A stretch of 64,000 nucleotides of DNA from Favolaschia claudopus (GCA_037176885.1 JAWWNJ010000002.1:3472001-3536000); one strand, 5' to 3'; positions 36,331 to 55,147 are shown, numbered from the stretch's first letter. The notes: generated by a model from the letters alone, not told the origin. Numbers and translations: made by a program.

Positions 36331-38372
36331 ATGTTCCCAGTCGCATCCCTCATCTCTCTCTGCTTCGTGGCCGTCGCCTTCGGCCAACAAGTCGGCACTC
36401 TGACGGCTGAGACCCACCCGATGCTGCCCTCGCAGAAATGCACAGGCAGCGGCTCCTGCACGACCGTGCAGACCTCCGTTGTGCTTGACGGGAACTGGCG
36501 CTGGCTCCACTCCATCAACGGCACTACCAACTGCTACACCGGAAACACCTGGGACGCGACGCTCTGCCCCGACGCCGCAACTTGCACGGCCAACTGCGCG
36601 CTCGATGGGGCGGACTACAGCGGTACTTACGGTATCACCACCAGCGGGAACGCGCTCACTCTTAAGTTCGTCACGGGTGAGTTATTTTGTTTTTCTATCT
36701 CTGCGCTTGACAAAATTGATGTGAAAATAAATCAGGCTCAAACGTCGGATCCCGCGTCTACCTCCTGGCCAACCAGACCAACTACCAGATGTTCCAGCTC
36801 CTCAACCAGGAATTCTCCTTCGACGTCGACATGACGAACCTTGGATGCGGGCTCAACGGCGCGCTCTACCTTTCGGAGATGCCGGCTGACGGTGGCATGT
36901 CTTCCACCAACAAGGCTGGTGCGAAGTACGGAACTGGGTACTGCGACTCGCAGTGCCCGCATGACTTGAAGTTCATCGATGGTTTGGTGAGTTTAACCTT
37001 TACCCTTTCGTCGTCTGTCTACATCGAATGCTAACATCTCCGAAGGCGAACAACGTCGGGTGGAATGGCTCTGCGAGCGACCCGAACTCTGGAACAGGTA
37101 ATGTTATTGGTTAGCAGCATCTCCCGCTCCTTACCTTTCATTCAAACGCTAGGAAACTTCGGTACATGTTGCAACGAGATGGACATCTGGGAAGGTGGGC
37201 TCTTGTTCCTTCGCTTTTCCAACACAACATATTCTGACTCGCATTTTTTCAGCCAACAAGAACGCTGCGGCTGTGAGAAATCTTGTCTTCTTCTTATTAC
37301 GCAGAGAATCATTGATACAATACGGTGCAGTACACCCCCCACGTTTGCTCTTCCAACGGCAAATGCAGCGGCACTGAGTGTGGGGACGACGACGACCGCT
37401 ACAATGGCTTTTGCGACAAGGACGGATGTGACTTCAACTCGTGAGTGAAGTTCCAACCTCAATCGGTATATACTTTATTCACTGCCGTATTGCTTAGCTT
37501 CCGCATGGGCGACCAGACTTTCCTCGGCCCAGGCAAGACCGTCGACACCAGCTCCAAGTTCACAGTCGTGACGCAGGTGCGTAGTTTCTAAATCTATTCA
37601 GAGAACATCGACTCAATCTCGCTGTAGTTCATCACCAACAACAACAGCTCTTCCGGCACTCTCACCGAGATCCGTCGTATCTACGTCCAAAACGGCAAAG
37701 TCATCCAGAACTCCGCCAGTCAAGTCAGCGGTGTCACCGGTAACTCCATCACCGACGACTTCTGCAACGCGCAAAAGACGGCCTTCGGCGACACCAACAG
37801 CTTCGAGACCCGCGGCGGACTTGCTGGCATGGGCGCGGCTCTCGGCCGTGGTATGGTTTTGGCTCTCAGTATCTGGGACGACCACGAGGCGGGAATGTAC
37901 TGGCTCGACAGCACCTACCCCACCGACGCCAGCGCTTCCGCCCCCGGTGTATCTCGTGGACCCTGTTCGACGACTTCCGGTGACCCGAAGACTGTTGAGT
38001 CGAGTGAGGGTAGCAACTCTGTCACTTTCTCGAACATCAAGTTCGGTGATATTGGCTCGACGTTCAGCAGCACTGGGAGCACGAGCCCGAGCGGTCCCTC
38101 GTCTTCGTCTTCCAGCTCTCCCCCCGGTAACACCGGCGGTGCTGTGAGTTTTGTCTTTCGATGACTCCATTTATTTTACGACTGATGCATCTCTGCCTTT
38201 AGTGCGCTGCTCAATACGCTCAGTGTGGTGGCCAAGGAGTACGCCTCTCCTTCGATCTAACCCAAGCCACATACTCATTCTTTCCATCTCAATTCAGTTC
38301 TCTGGAGCTACATGCTGTGCTAGTCCCTTCAGCTGCAAAGTCTCCAACCCCTACTACTCTCAATGTCTCTAA
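36331..38372 (+). CDS. cbhI: GH7 cellobiohydrolase (exoglucanase I) with CBM1
   Basis: Secreted reducing-end cellobiohydrolase that cleaves crystalline cellulose to cellobiose. Ten exons, all with GT-AG borders, give exactly 508 aa. A signal peptide ([20 protein letters not shown]) precedes the mature start [10 protein letters not shown]. The GH7 features follow in order: [20 protein letters not shown], the Cys-rich core, [16 protein letters not shown], and the catalytic motif EMDIWE split over an exon junction (37153-37194 and 37253-37272). Then come [20 protein letters not shown] and the active-site cover [20 protein letters not shown] Ser/Pro/Thr linker leads to a C-terminal CBM1 ([19 protein letters not shown], ending NPYYSQCL) on the last two exons. 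All expected catalytic acids are present, so it should be active. The gene marks a cellulose-degrading lifestyle. Confidence 0.97.
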
Positions 38373-38817
38373 ATCCTTTCAAATCTTGGGCGAGGAGGTG
38401 GTTGCTATCGAGGAAAATCTGGCGCGCTCTCTGGGTCTGCTTGTAAAATAATCATTCTGTAGTACATCTCGACTCACGCTGCTTCTCTCTACACATATAC
38501 ATCATGTTGTACCATGCAGAATACATCGCTGGTTCGCTTGGAAAACGATTCGTATCTCGATATTGATATCTGGAAAAACAGTGAAGCAAACTACCTCACC
38601 AGTATTCCCATTGGTCGACGCGATTCGCGCCTCGATGTGTGCTACCTTATTGTAATTACTGCTCGCGTCGCGCCTATAATTTGGCTCTGTGGACATCGCT
38701 CGTGATCGTTGACTTGATCAATGATCGAATGTCATTGACACGTCTTCCCTCTTCCCTCGACGAGACACTCGACTGATACATGCTTTGGCCTGTCTTCATC
38801 CTCTAACAACCTCTTTC

Positions 38818-40014
38818 ATGGCTTCGACAGCTGACTCAGAATCGACGCGCCAAAATCCACTCGAAATCCTGGAACTCCTGGATCACTTGCTTGGCTTCGT
38901 ACACGAAGCTTGGTCCACCCCCGCTCGGAGGGACATCATTTCCTGCTCTCTCGTAGCTCGCTCCTGGGCGGCAGTCGCACAAAGCTACCTGTTCTGCGAG
39001 CCGCATTTCACCTGCGACATCGAAGAGATTCACGAGTTCCACACCGTGCAATCCGAGTTCTGCGACACCCTTTTGGGATCTCCCCGTCTTACTCGTCACG
39101 TCCGCTCACTGCTGATGGTATTGAATCCCGAGTTCGAGGCGGTTAACGACAAGCTATGCAGCATTAGCTTCCCTAATTTGGGGGAGTTATCCCTGAAAGT
39201 GCCGTGGAATACACCGAAGAATTGGGCGACATTCCCCACGGCTCACCTCCAGCGAATTGTGGGGTTAGTCACCCTTCGTCGTCTATCCGTGAAAATCGAG
39301 CATGAAGAGCGCTGGAAGGCAGTTGCGCCTTTGTTCCCCTACTTCTCGTCCTCCATCCGACACCTTTATCTGGATTGTGACAATTGGGTCGCCAAAGATC
39401 CGGAGATGGAGGGTCTGGCCGATCGTCCCCGCATCCACCTCGAATCTCTGTACTTGTCGATGTCCGACGACGCACAAAATATGAATGACAACTTTATATA
39501 CCCTTTTGACCTCTCGCATTTGCGGAGTCTTCGCGCGTATGAATTGGATATCGACTGGGACTCACTTCCACAAGAGACAAAGCTCGCACTGCAGAAGATC
39601 GACCTCTGCGTTATGGTTCGTCATTTTCATATACTACAACGGATACGCCTCCACAATTTTGTGCAGACAGAGAATGGAACCGACTTGTCCTCCTGCCAAA
39701 ATTTGGAGAATATCCGCCTCCATGTCAACCACTCATGCAAAATTACCGGGGCTGTTGCTACACTCAAAAGTCTCCGTGCTTCGCAGCATTTGTGCCTCAT
39801 CGCGATCGACGCTAGGAAACAGTTCGGCGAAGACGAGTGGGGAAAATTTAATTCGGTTTTATGCTCCATCGCTTCTCGCCCCATAGTCGAACTTGTAGGA
39901 GGAACAGAGCTTCCCCTTCCTACCCAGAAAGCCTTTGAGCGATGTTTTTCGGCATTGGAATCTGAAGGCAGGGTAAGCCTTCGTTACACTTCTGTGCACG
40001 TTCTCGGGTTCTGA
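38818..40014 (+). CDS. F-box-like protein, intronless
   Basis: A single exon of 398 codons from ATG at 38818. The N-terminus has the F-box-like pattern of mushrooms: LEILELLDHLLGFVHEAWST, then DIISCSLVARSWAAVAQSYL with the Leu/Val-Cys-Arg-Trp spacing. The rest carries irregular leucine-rich segments (FPNLGELSLKVPW, LVTLRRLSVKIE, SSIRHLYLDCDNW, HLRSLRAYELDID, CQNLENIRLHVN). Probably a substrate receptor of an SCF ubiquitin ligase. It belongs to a different subfamily from the truncated F-box/LRR gene near 18 kb (different F-box and no LARTCR motif). No cluster role is suggested by position. Confidence 0.85.
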   Translation: MASTADSESTRQNPLEILELLDHLLGFVHEAWSTPARRDIISCSLVARSWAAVAQSYLFCEPHFTCDIEEIHEFHTVQSEFCDTLLGSPRLTRHVRSLLMVLNPEFEAVNDKLCSISFPNLGELSLKVPWNTPKNWATFPTAHLQRIVGLVTLRRLSVKIEHEERWKAVAPLFPYFSSSIRHLYLDCDNWVAKDPEMEGLADRPRIHLESLYLSMSDDAQNMNDNFIYPFDLSHLRSLRAYELDIDWDSLPQETKLALQKIDLCVMVRHFHILQRIRLHNFVQTENGTDLSSCQNLENIRLHVNHSCKITGAVATLKSLRASQHLCLIAIDARKQFGEDEWGKFNSVLCSIASRPIVELVGGTELPLPTQKAFERCFSALESEGRVSLRYTSVHVLGF

Positions 40015-41183
40015 TTGCGGTCCTCGCTCTGTCACTCAGCTGAAAATCGTGCCTCATTATGGACCTAGATATTTGTAACTGTCTGTCGGTTGACGTCCGA
40101 AAAGAACACGACGAAATCGATTGCGACCGGGGTGGAACTAGAACTTCGTTTCAGCATCCCTCGCTTCTCTACCCATACTCAAGCTCATCGGTGGACGAGG
40201 CTGAGTCCCATTTCGGTTGGAAGCGCCAAATAGAACAGAGTAGTTCTTTGCAAACTATTTCTACTCCGTTTTGTGAAGAATCTGTGGTTCATTCGACGAT
40301 CGAGTCTCATCACGACCCTAATACTGATGGCTGGGTGACCTCACTCTTCTGCACAAGGGGTTGTATGCTAACTAACTCACCAATCTAGACCATCGCAATT
40401 CGAATTTCGCACTGGAACTTGGAACAATTCAATCCATGAACGGCAGATTGATATTGATCGAAATCACTCCTGTCCATCGCCGCTCGAGGTAACTTCATTA
40501 ACGATGCGGCGGAATTTTTCGGCTTTTTACAAGCTTTCTACGCGTTTGTTTGATGTTGTTACCGCAATGCGTGATCTTCCCGACGGCCAACTCTCGGCAA
40601 TACTCGCGGATCAGCCACCACTTAGCGGCTGATCCGCGACTCTATCGTCGAAAATACCAAAATGCAACTTGGGCAGAAACCCGGTAGAAACTTGGCCAGA
40701 TAATGCAGGTAAGTTGTCCGAGCTTCGAGTCAAGAGTGAGGGCGCCGAATGACTCAAGCCGACAGGCATGCACGGCTCCTCGACAATGTAAGTAGTCAGC
40801 GAAGAGAGCGATTGCGCCATACGACTTCAAGGAACAAACCCGCGAGGGGTTTAGCGTATGCTCGGACCGCGGGTCCGGGTTCAGAGTGATAAGAGTGAAA
40901 TCCCCCGCGATATTTCTTATCATTTTGCTCTCTCATGCCTTTTACTGAGTCTCTGTCCCTAGCGTATTTTGTCTTCAACGGAGCCAGGTATCGCAGCTCC
41001 CATGGCTCGCAGAACTTCAAAACATCGATAGCAATCTCCACTTGATTTTAGTGCGCTACCGATGTCTATTCCGAAACCGTATGGGATCTTTGATGGCGTT
41101 TGACGAGTCATAATTGTCGGTTATTTTAGTCTCTGTTCTCACTTGTCATCTCCTCCCACCGCCATTGTACGTGTCGAGGTCGC
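40015..41183. other. Intergenic, no supported gene
   Basis: Short frames only. Contains the perfect hairpin at 40605-40638. Confidence 0.45.
40605..40638. repeat. Perfect 12 bp inverted repeat with 10 nt loop
   Basis: CGCGGATCAGCC (40605-40616) and GGCTGATCCGCG (40627-40638). No coding context; could be a hairpin or the centre of a decayed element. Confidence 0.6.
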
Positions 41184-47754
<6,571 letters not shown>

Positions 47755-48627
47755 AACATATTCTGCTCCAATCAGTTATCTAGCATATATAAACTGCTTC
47801 TTCGACCGTTGAAGTATGAGAAACACGCCGGCCGACGCGATCCGTCACAGTCCCGTGATGTGACTGTTGGTGTCGACATTCTCCGAATTGTTCAGTTTTC
47901 AACCTCCAATCCAGTTCCTTCCGTTGAATGCCTGTGTTGTCCTGCAATCCAGCAGACTTGAACTGAATATACAGCCCAAGCATAGCTCGCTTGGCCTCCG
48001 AGTCGGGTATCAATACTAATCTGAACAAATGGACCACCGAATCCTATAAAAGTCGAGTTTGCTTAACCCCCGAGAGAAAGAAACTGAAATCAGACGAGCT
48101 CTGAAGCAGCTCATTTAATTAACATTCCAGACGCTAGCCATGTAGTCGGAAATTCTTGAATTCCATTTTACCTGTCATTCGCAGATGGACGGAATGTTTG
48201 ATCCCACTCTCGATTCGCGCCTGCTCTCCACAAATACCTTTGCTGGAATGAATATCGCATGCAAATGCATTTACGAGCCGAAGTTGAGATGCTGGATCAG
48301 AGAGAAGGCAGTGGATCTGTTCAGTGCTTCGGTTGAAAGACTTAAAATCGCTACTAAGGGCATTTGTACTGTTCTTCTCAATTACTGATACCAGCTTGAA
48401 GGCTGAAACGAAATCGAAAAAGGTTACAAGAGGTTTTAAATTTCCTTTTGAATTGGAACATTCCGAGTGTCAGAATATCCGCACTAGCCCCTTCAGGCTC
48501 TTACCCCGCGCTTCTCGGCCACCTTATTATCGGCAGACGAGACTCATAAATACCGGACGTTATACCTGCCTTCTTCCTTTCCTTCTTTTCGCCCACCTTG
48601 CCATCTTCCCTATTCCGCCCCCACACG
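47755..48627. other. Intergenic
   Basis: No gene seen. A TATA-like CATAAATAC at about 48545 lies some 80 bp before the peroxygenase-type start codon and is followed by a C/T-rich leader. Confidence 0.45.
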
Positions 48628-49797
48628 ATGCTCTTCTCCGGCGCAGGCCAACTGCTCCACAACGTCTACATCTTCAGCTGGGACGCTTTGCTTGCTGTAC
48701 TCAATCTCATCACACCGAAAAAGAAGATTGGAGGGGTCGTTCCGAAGGGGTGTCCTGGTGAGGGAGGGAAGTGGCCGGAATGGATCCCACCCAAGGAGGG
48801 TGATAGTCGGTCGGCATGTCCTGCGTTGAATGCGCTAGCTAACCATGGTACGTCGACTGTCACTCTATCGTTGTTTTCGCGAAAATCTTATCATCGATCT
48901 ACCAACAGGAATCTTGCCGCGTGGTAAGCAATCCCTGTGCTTGAGAGGTCCTTGGAGGATGAGATGATTTTTTTTCATCAGACGGTCGGAACATCAAATT
49001 CACCGAAATCACGTCTACCGTTAGGAACGCCTTTAACTTCGCGCCGAGTTTCTGCGTTTTTGTACCGAGTGTCATGGCGGAAAAGCTGAAGAAGAATTAT
49101 AATAAGGTGCGTCTTTCCCCATATCCTTCGCCCATTCTACATTAATACATGGACATCTACATAGGATTCGCTCGATCTATTTGAAATTAGCACTCACAAT
49201 GCTATCGAGCACGACGCATCATTGACCAGTGCGTGTTTTTTTTTTTCGTCGCCGACTCAAAAATCAAACGTGCAATCTATTCACGCAGGGCAAGACTACA
49301 AATTACAGCCCGACCAAGGAAACCCACATCTCCCGTATATCGAAGAACTCCTCGCCTCCGCCAGCGGAAAAGACGAAGATGGATCCAGTCCCGTTCTCAC
49401 TATCTCCGATCTTTCGCGGTACTCAGGCAAGCGTCGTTCCGAAGCTCGAGCGACGAATCCCGATTTCATGCTGGACAAATTCCAGAAGATCTTCGGCAGC
49501 GCCAAGTAAGTTGATCCAGATCTCAATCGTATCTATTAGAGTATATCGAAGTGTGGATTCGAGTCTGTGCTGACATTGGTCACCCATAGCTCGTCCACTC
49601 TCCTCGCAATTTTCGGCGGGAAAGTCCAAGACCTCGAGCCGTTCTTGACTAAGGAGCAGATTCCAGAGGGGTGGGAGTCGCAGATTCGGTCGAGGATGGG
49701 GTTGACGTTCCTCGCGTTCAACGGTACGGTGTTGAAAGTTGAAAAAGGGATCAAGGAGGAAGCAGTGCCGCCTGCTGAGAGCGAGCCTCTGGTGTAG
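48628..49797 (+). CDS. Unspecific peroxygenase / chloroperoxidase-family haem-thiolate enzyme
   Basis: Six exons give 282 aa in frame. One exon is only 15 nt (48909-48923) and supplies ILPR between NHG and DGRNI. The family signature reads SACPALNALANHGILPRDGR: the Cys of the PCP motif, which would ligate the haem iron, is present although the first Pro is replaced. The distal segment is DLFEISTHNAIEHDASLTRQ, containing the EHD motif (acid-base Glu plus Mg-site residues) of short peroxygenases. The N-terminus has a hydrophobic stretch (VYIFSWDALLAVLNLI) rather than a clean signal peptide, so membrane anchoring or an unusual export route is possible. Members oxygenate or halogenate organics with H2O2. 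A link with the flavin halogenase 27 kb away is speculative. Confidence 0.88.
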
Positions 49798-50334
49798 CCT
49801 GCCATTCGGGTGCATATTTCTTGTACAGCGTCGTCAGCGAAGGACTTGGAGTGGAAATCTCTACTAACTGGTAACCCATCGGGACGAAATCTAAACGCAG
49901 TGTTTCAAAAGCGAAAGAGTTCAGCGTGCCACCGGCATACTTCACAGCTGCCGTGGGTTGCCGAGACGTTCCGAAAATATAAGTGGACGGCATCAGCAAG
50001 GATTTCAGGATTGCCGGGGAGCCGCGCGGTGCGTTCAAAGTAATTAAGGCAAAGCGCTATTTTGTACTGCGGTCACTGAATTCACTGTTCGGCACAGAAC
50101 TCTTGAATGAGTCGTATCGGTCACCGTGTATTAGGAAGCTCTATATGAATACGCATCTACTCCATCCACCGTCCGACCAACATCCATTATAACTCCGAAT
50201 ACGGCGCAAACTTGCGAATACACCTCGGCTGCGGCCGCTTCCACCTATCATCCCGATCCGGCTCGGAGCTACGGTTCCCATCCAAGAAAAATGGCCAAGT
50301 CGGGAGGTAACACATTTCCTAGGATGTTGCCAGA
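49798..50334. other. Intergenic between convergent genes
   Basis: Tail-to-tail intergenic space; no gene or repeat recognised. Confidence 0.5.
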
Positions 50335-52125
50335 TCAATTATGAGGGCGTGTCGGAGAGCCGCAACAAATAAGACAAACCTCATCTCCACAAGCAGGCCG
50401 ACATTTCACCCAAACGCTCCAATCCAGCCAAGTCATCAACCTGGAATGCTCCTCCCGCCACGAAGTGAGAAGGGATTCCAAGTTCCCCGCCCTCTGCCTT
50501 GAGCCGTCGCCGCGAGGGTGGGGGAGGAGCGGATCGATACCAGCGTGAACTCCCTCGGCCCACATCCGCACAATTACTCGACATATCTCTCGACTCGTAT
50601 CGTCCAGAGCGCCAAGTAGGAGTCGTTCCGAGGGCGTCAATCGACTTTGAAGATTCGAGTTGCGGTGGATGTACGCGGTGTGTGTCGTGGCGCAGCTTTT
50701 CCAAATCGGAAGCGCCCATGAGGCATCGTTGTCAATGTAGGGCACGGCGGGACGTGCGGTATGGAGGGTGTATGGGACGAGGATGATGCGAAGTTGAGTT
50801 TGTATACGTATTGCCAGTTCGTTATCGGTGTATCGACGTGTGCTTGAATGGAGGAGATAGTTCACCAACTCCAGACGTTGTGCATAGCGCTGCAAGACAG
50901 TGCGGTAAAGAGTTTGCCAGTCAATCCCGCTCGCTGGTGTGCGGCGCTCGAGATTACTCCGTAGTCGATCAAGGACAGCTTTCAAATCGCTGTCAGAAAC
51001 CTCTGCCGCGCGATGATCCCAGCGCTCTAGTCCTTCCCGCTGGGAGATAAGTGAAGGCGCGAGGCTCGTATCATAGAACGAGACGAATCGCGTGAGGTCA
51101 AGGACGAAGCGTGTATCTCCAGGGAAATGGTCATGCCAAGTGCCGGCGTGAATCGTTTCGAATTTGATCATGTCGAATACGGGGAAGGAGGGATCGAAGG
51201 GGTCGAGTTCCGGTGTCGTCAAGCGAGACTGGAATTGAAGAGCAGTCTGAGGATCGGAATGGGAATGAGGTTGCGGGGTGCTTTCGTGCGTCCACCAACC
51301 AGCGAGGTATTCCGTTGAAATGAGCTCTAGCCCTTGTGAAAAATCGCATATTATCGCCTCACTGAGTGAATATGAGCGGGAGCGCAGCGAGCGAGATATA
51401 ATGGAGCCTCACAAGTCCATTTCCATGCTACGAAAACGACATTGAACCATCATGGCTCTAGAATAAGAAGGAAACGCACCGAACATACGCATCCAACCCA
51501 AATTCCCGTCCCCACTCACAAAGATCATGGATTCTCTGGTCTTCATCAACCCACCGCGACGGATCAACCCTACCCCACACCAACAAATCCTGAGTATCAG
51601 TCGTTCCACCGTAATTTTTTGAGTCTCGAAGCTTCACCGCACTCGATCCGTCGAAATAGAGGATATTCAAAGGCCGAGTCGTCGCAAAGGTGAGTAGATA
51701 GCGTCCGGCAAGAGTTCCCGTAGTGGCGTTTGAGTCTCCAGCAAACAGAAGAGAATGTTCTGGATCTGACGCAGTCCATTCGGGAGTGGTTGGGAGTCTG
51801 TCGTCAGTGCGGCCGTGGTAGAGCAGAGTGCCGAGCGGGATTGTGCCTGGAACGATGCTGTGGCCTAAAAACGTCGAGTCAACTGTACTCAATAAGTCGG
51901 AGTATGCAAGTACCATTTCTATACCGAGTCGAAGGCCAATGCTGAAGGAAAGAATTCACGGTCTCGAAGATGAAGTGACTCGTCGTGTTATCTGCTGGCG
52001 GTGTTGTGAAGTTCCAGGACAGATCAGAATGGTCGAGGCTCGGAGCATGCGTTTGAAAATGAGTTTGTTGGGCGCCGGAGGCGAGGACAAGCCCCGAAAG
52101 AAGGAGAGTGTCGCTCAGGAGCCGC
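50335..52125 (-). CDS. Conserved secreted mushroom protein of unknown function
   Basis: Starts at 52125 with a signal peptide (MRLLSDTLLLSGLVLASGAQ). The next segment, STRYRNGHSIVPGTIPLGTL, is formed across an intron and continues LYHGRTDDRLPTTPEWTASD, ATTRPLNILYFDGSSAVKLR and DTQDLLVWGRVDPSRWVDED. After an intron come the short exon MEMD and ICDFSQGLELISTEYLAGWW; the last exon runs from about 51320 to 50335 and includes IHAGTWHDHFPGDTRFVLDL. I recognise this architecture (TRYxNGHSIVPGTIPxGTLLYHG, DAQD, MEMDFEIMLCDFS) as a widespread, uncharacterised family of Agaricomycetes. A C-terminal Cys cluster (CRPACGDEVCLICCG) is present. Exon borders in the middle are approximate. Confidence 0.8.
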
Positions 52126-52442
52126 ATTCCGTGGTCAACGACGACTCGGACGCGGAGAGGTGGTGGTAAAGGTCCAGGCACATACGATCATTGTTGGCAA
52201 TGTTGCCATCCCGCTGCGGCGTGGTGCGACATTGATCGTACGTATCGGGCCTCGGCCCGAACGTCCCGAATAGCCTTGCAAAGTAGGAAGATAGCTATTC
52301 GTGTCCTCATGAACCCGAATTGCTTTGCCAGATTCATTTTGAGCATCATCCCAAGAGTTCCATATATGAATGTCCCCATGGTAGCAACCAGAAATCAAAA
52401 CCATCAACTTTGAACCCAAAAATCAGTAAAACGAATGTTAAT

Positions 52443-54596
52443 TTAACCAAACCACCGGCGTCCACTACCGCTCTGACTGTTACGAGTATGATCCTGACTC
52501 TGAGCACGCGGATGAAGCTGGAGTAGCTCCATAATCTCCGCATTCGAATCCCCCCCGCTGGAAGCAGCAGCAGCTTGCAACGCCGACCCATACCTCCCGC
52601 CCTGAATGCTCGCATCCGCGCCGTGCTCCAGGAGGAGCTTGACGATCTCGGTGTGACCGGCGGCGGCGGCGGCTTGTAGGGCGGTGCCGTATTGGCCGCC
52701 TGGAGGCAACAAAATGTCAGCGGCGGAACGAAATGAATCCGAAAACAGGAAAAGAAAGAGATCTCAGGAACGCACCTTCGAGATTGGGATTTGCGCCATG
52801 CGCAAGAAGGAGCTTGACTATTTCGCGATCTCCGTTGGCAGAGGCTGCTTGTAGAGCCGTGCAGTCTTCAGAGTCTAAGCGAGACGCAGGCCATTTTATT
52901 TCCATAACGGGCATCGGATGGAAAAGAATAATATACCTGGTATGTCGGGATTCGCGCCAGAAGATAGCAATATTCTAGTGAACTCAGCGTCTCTCCTCTG
53001 TTTTACCGCCAAGAGCAACGCCGTTGGATACGGAGCACCTAACCAAAACGACCGGGTTCAATACTTGGAAACGTGAGCAGGCAAAACTCACCCTCCGCCT
53101 CAACATTCACATCCGCACCCCTCCTCACCAGATCCCACAAAATCTCTGTATGCGCTTGCCAATTTACGGCATTCCTCAACCCTGCACTCACGTCCTTCCT
53201 CGCCCCAAACACTCTCAGATCCCGCAACGGCAACACCAACATCAACAGCGCCAGCGTCTGTCCAAACGTCCAATCGCTCTCTCCCGGATCGATCAGAGCA
53301 GAATTTTGCCGAAGGGTAACTTCTATGGAGACAATGAAGATGATGTTGATTGCGAAGAGACAGACTAGGCCGAGGACGGTGGGGAGGAGGAGGGGGTTGT
53401 ACCACATCTGCAGGGCCCAGAGGCTGCGTTTTGCGAGGCTGCGGGCGCGTTTTGTGACGCCTGGCGTTTGGGAGTTGGGTTTGGAAGGGTTGATACCGGA
53501 AGAACGGAGCTTGCTGGCGCGGCGAGCGTGGCGGAAATCCATTTGGCGTTTGGCGCGCCACGAGGAAGTGAATCGGACGATTAGAATGAAGAGGAAAAAA
53601 GGTCCCAGGAGATTGAGGCCTGGGCGCATTTAAATGATTGTGGAAGTTGTGGAAAGTAAAAGCGGACCTGGGACGACGAGAGTCGAGTAGATGATGAGCG
53701 ACCAAATTCGAAGTCCCGGCGACGAGAGAGGGACGCTTCGGCCGACGACAATCAGAGAGGAAAGATTTAGTGCGCAAGCATTGACTTCCTCCTCGATTCC
53801 GAAATGGAGAGGGCGGCTCCATACCCAGATCCCCAGCGCAGACATCATAGAGAGATGCAGGGATCCGAGGAGGGCGACGACGCCTCTCACGTTTACGCGG
53901 AAGAAAAGCGATAAAATGGAGCGCGGTTGGAGGTCGGCACCTGCAGGGCAGTGAGACCGTGAGTTTTGAGTGCGAAAAAAGAAAAGAAAAAAAGATGAGG
54001 GAGCGAACATACTCTCGAAATCAGCGGTGCTTTCCGTTGCTCCTATATCATTGGTTCAGCACGGGACGATTCAAAAATTAGTCCTGGTGCACGTACCCTG
54101 CAGTTTTAACGTCTCATCCGGCCGCTCTTCCACGGTGACACTTTTCGAAAAATGGGCTTTGATATGATTGATCCACGAAATGAAGTCGTTTCTAATCTGA
54201 TGCGGCCCTAGCTGGCTCTTATGCTGCACATAGAGCAGGAAGTAGATAAAGGTATTCGTGTTGTTCATCCAGCTGAGATACAGCACAATGTTGGCGTGAA
54301 AGCCTGATAAGCCTAGCGTCTGCGTTTGGACCATCGCAGATATAAGAATACCTGTGCCGGCAGGATGTCAGAAAAGTGAGGAGAAATAGGGAGAAAAGAG
54401 CGCGACCGAAAGCTGTGATGAGAATAGTGGCCGATTGGTCGCGAACGGCGTCAAGTTCGTAGGTGGCGACTTCTCCATCTGCGAGCGCTGAGATTGCCGG
54501 GATAAAACTGAGGAGATTTTGCACGTATATCGCGACTCGGACACCGATCCCAGAGATTTCGGGCTCAGCAGGGAGGCACGGAAGCTCGTGACTCAT
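52443..54596 (-). CDS. Polytopic membrane protein with C-terminal ankyrin repeats
   Basis: Starts MSHELPCLPAEPEISGIGVR at 54596, followed by a membrane helix and, across introns, TQTLGLSGFHANIVLYLSWM, NNTNTFIYFLLYVQHKSQLG, VALLGSLHLSMMSALGIWVW and further hydrophobic stretches (54010-53630 and 53629-53300). This N-terminal module is familiar to me from uncharacterised Agaricomycete membrane proteins. The C-terminal exons encode ankyrin repeats: HTEILWDLVRRGADVNVEAE, CTALQAASANGDREIVKLLL, YGTALQAAAAAGHTEIVKLL; the stop is at 52443. Ankyrin repeats probably face the cytosol as a protein-binding surface. The combination suggests a membrane receptor or scaffold, but no function is known. Exon joins between 54010 and 52720 are approximate. 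Confidence 0.75.
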
Positions 54597-54692
54597 GCAG
54601 CGGCGAGTCCTGGCAGTAGAGCTCGAAAGACGCGCGTACAAAGATGAGGAGACGAGGAGGTGAGGGTAAAGAGAAAGACCAAAGAACGACTG

Positions 54693-54900
54693 GCAAGGTA
54701 GGTCGACGTACTCCTCAGATTTGTAGGAGATGAGGAGGAGGAGATGGCTTTTTGGGTGTGTGTGGGGAATGGCCGCCCTGGCCGACGCGGCTGGGACCGG
54801 GAGCGATTCTTTCGTCTCCGGGCGCTCCGCGTGGGCTGCAGGCACAGCCAAACCGTACGCAAAGGCCACCGAGGGTCGGAATGAGACCCAGAGCGACCCA
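54693..54900. repeat. 208 bp direct repeat, copy 1
   Basis: Matches 55148-55355 at an offset of 455 bp with no difference that I can see by eye. Begins GCAAGGTAGGTCGACGTACT and ends CCCAGAGCGACCCA. Lies just upstream of the ankyrin membrane gene. Confidence 0.9.
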
Positions 54901-54955
54901 GCGTAAAGATGAAAGATGAAATGGGGAAAAAGAGCCTGAGCGAAGGGTGGGTGGG

Positions 54956-55014
54956 TGACAAAAACCCAGGTGATAGCGCGAGGAAGGACGATGTGCTGTC
55001 GACGCCGCAACGGA
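54956..55014. repeat. 59 bp dispersed repeat, copy 1
   Basis: TGACAAAAACCCAGGTGATA and onward to GCCGCAACGGA; recurs in the same orientation at 60436-60494. Confidence 0.9.
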
Positions 55015-55147
55015 CGCGAGAGCGGGAGGAAGAAAAGAGAATGACAGCTGTCATCGGGGATCAGCTGTCAATGACAAGTCTACTCTTACGTCACTACCTT
55101 GCCTTCCACTCAGCCGCACTCGCAAGCTCGTCACGACTGAGCTCGCA

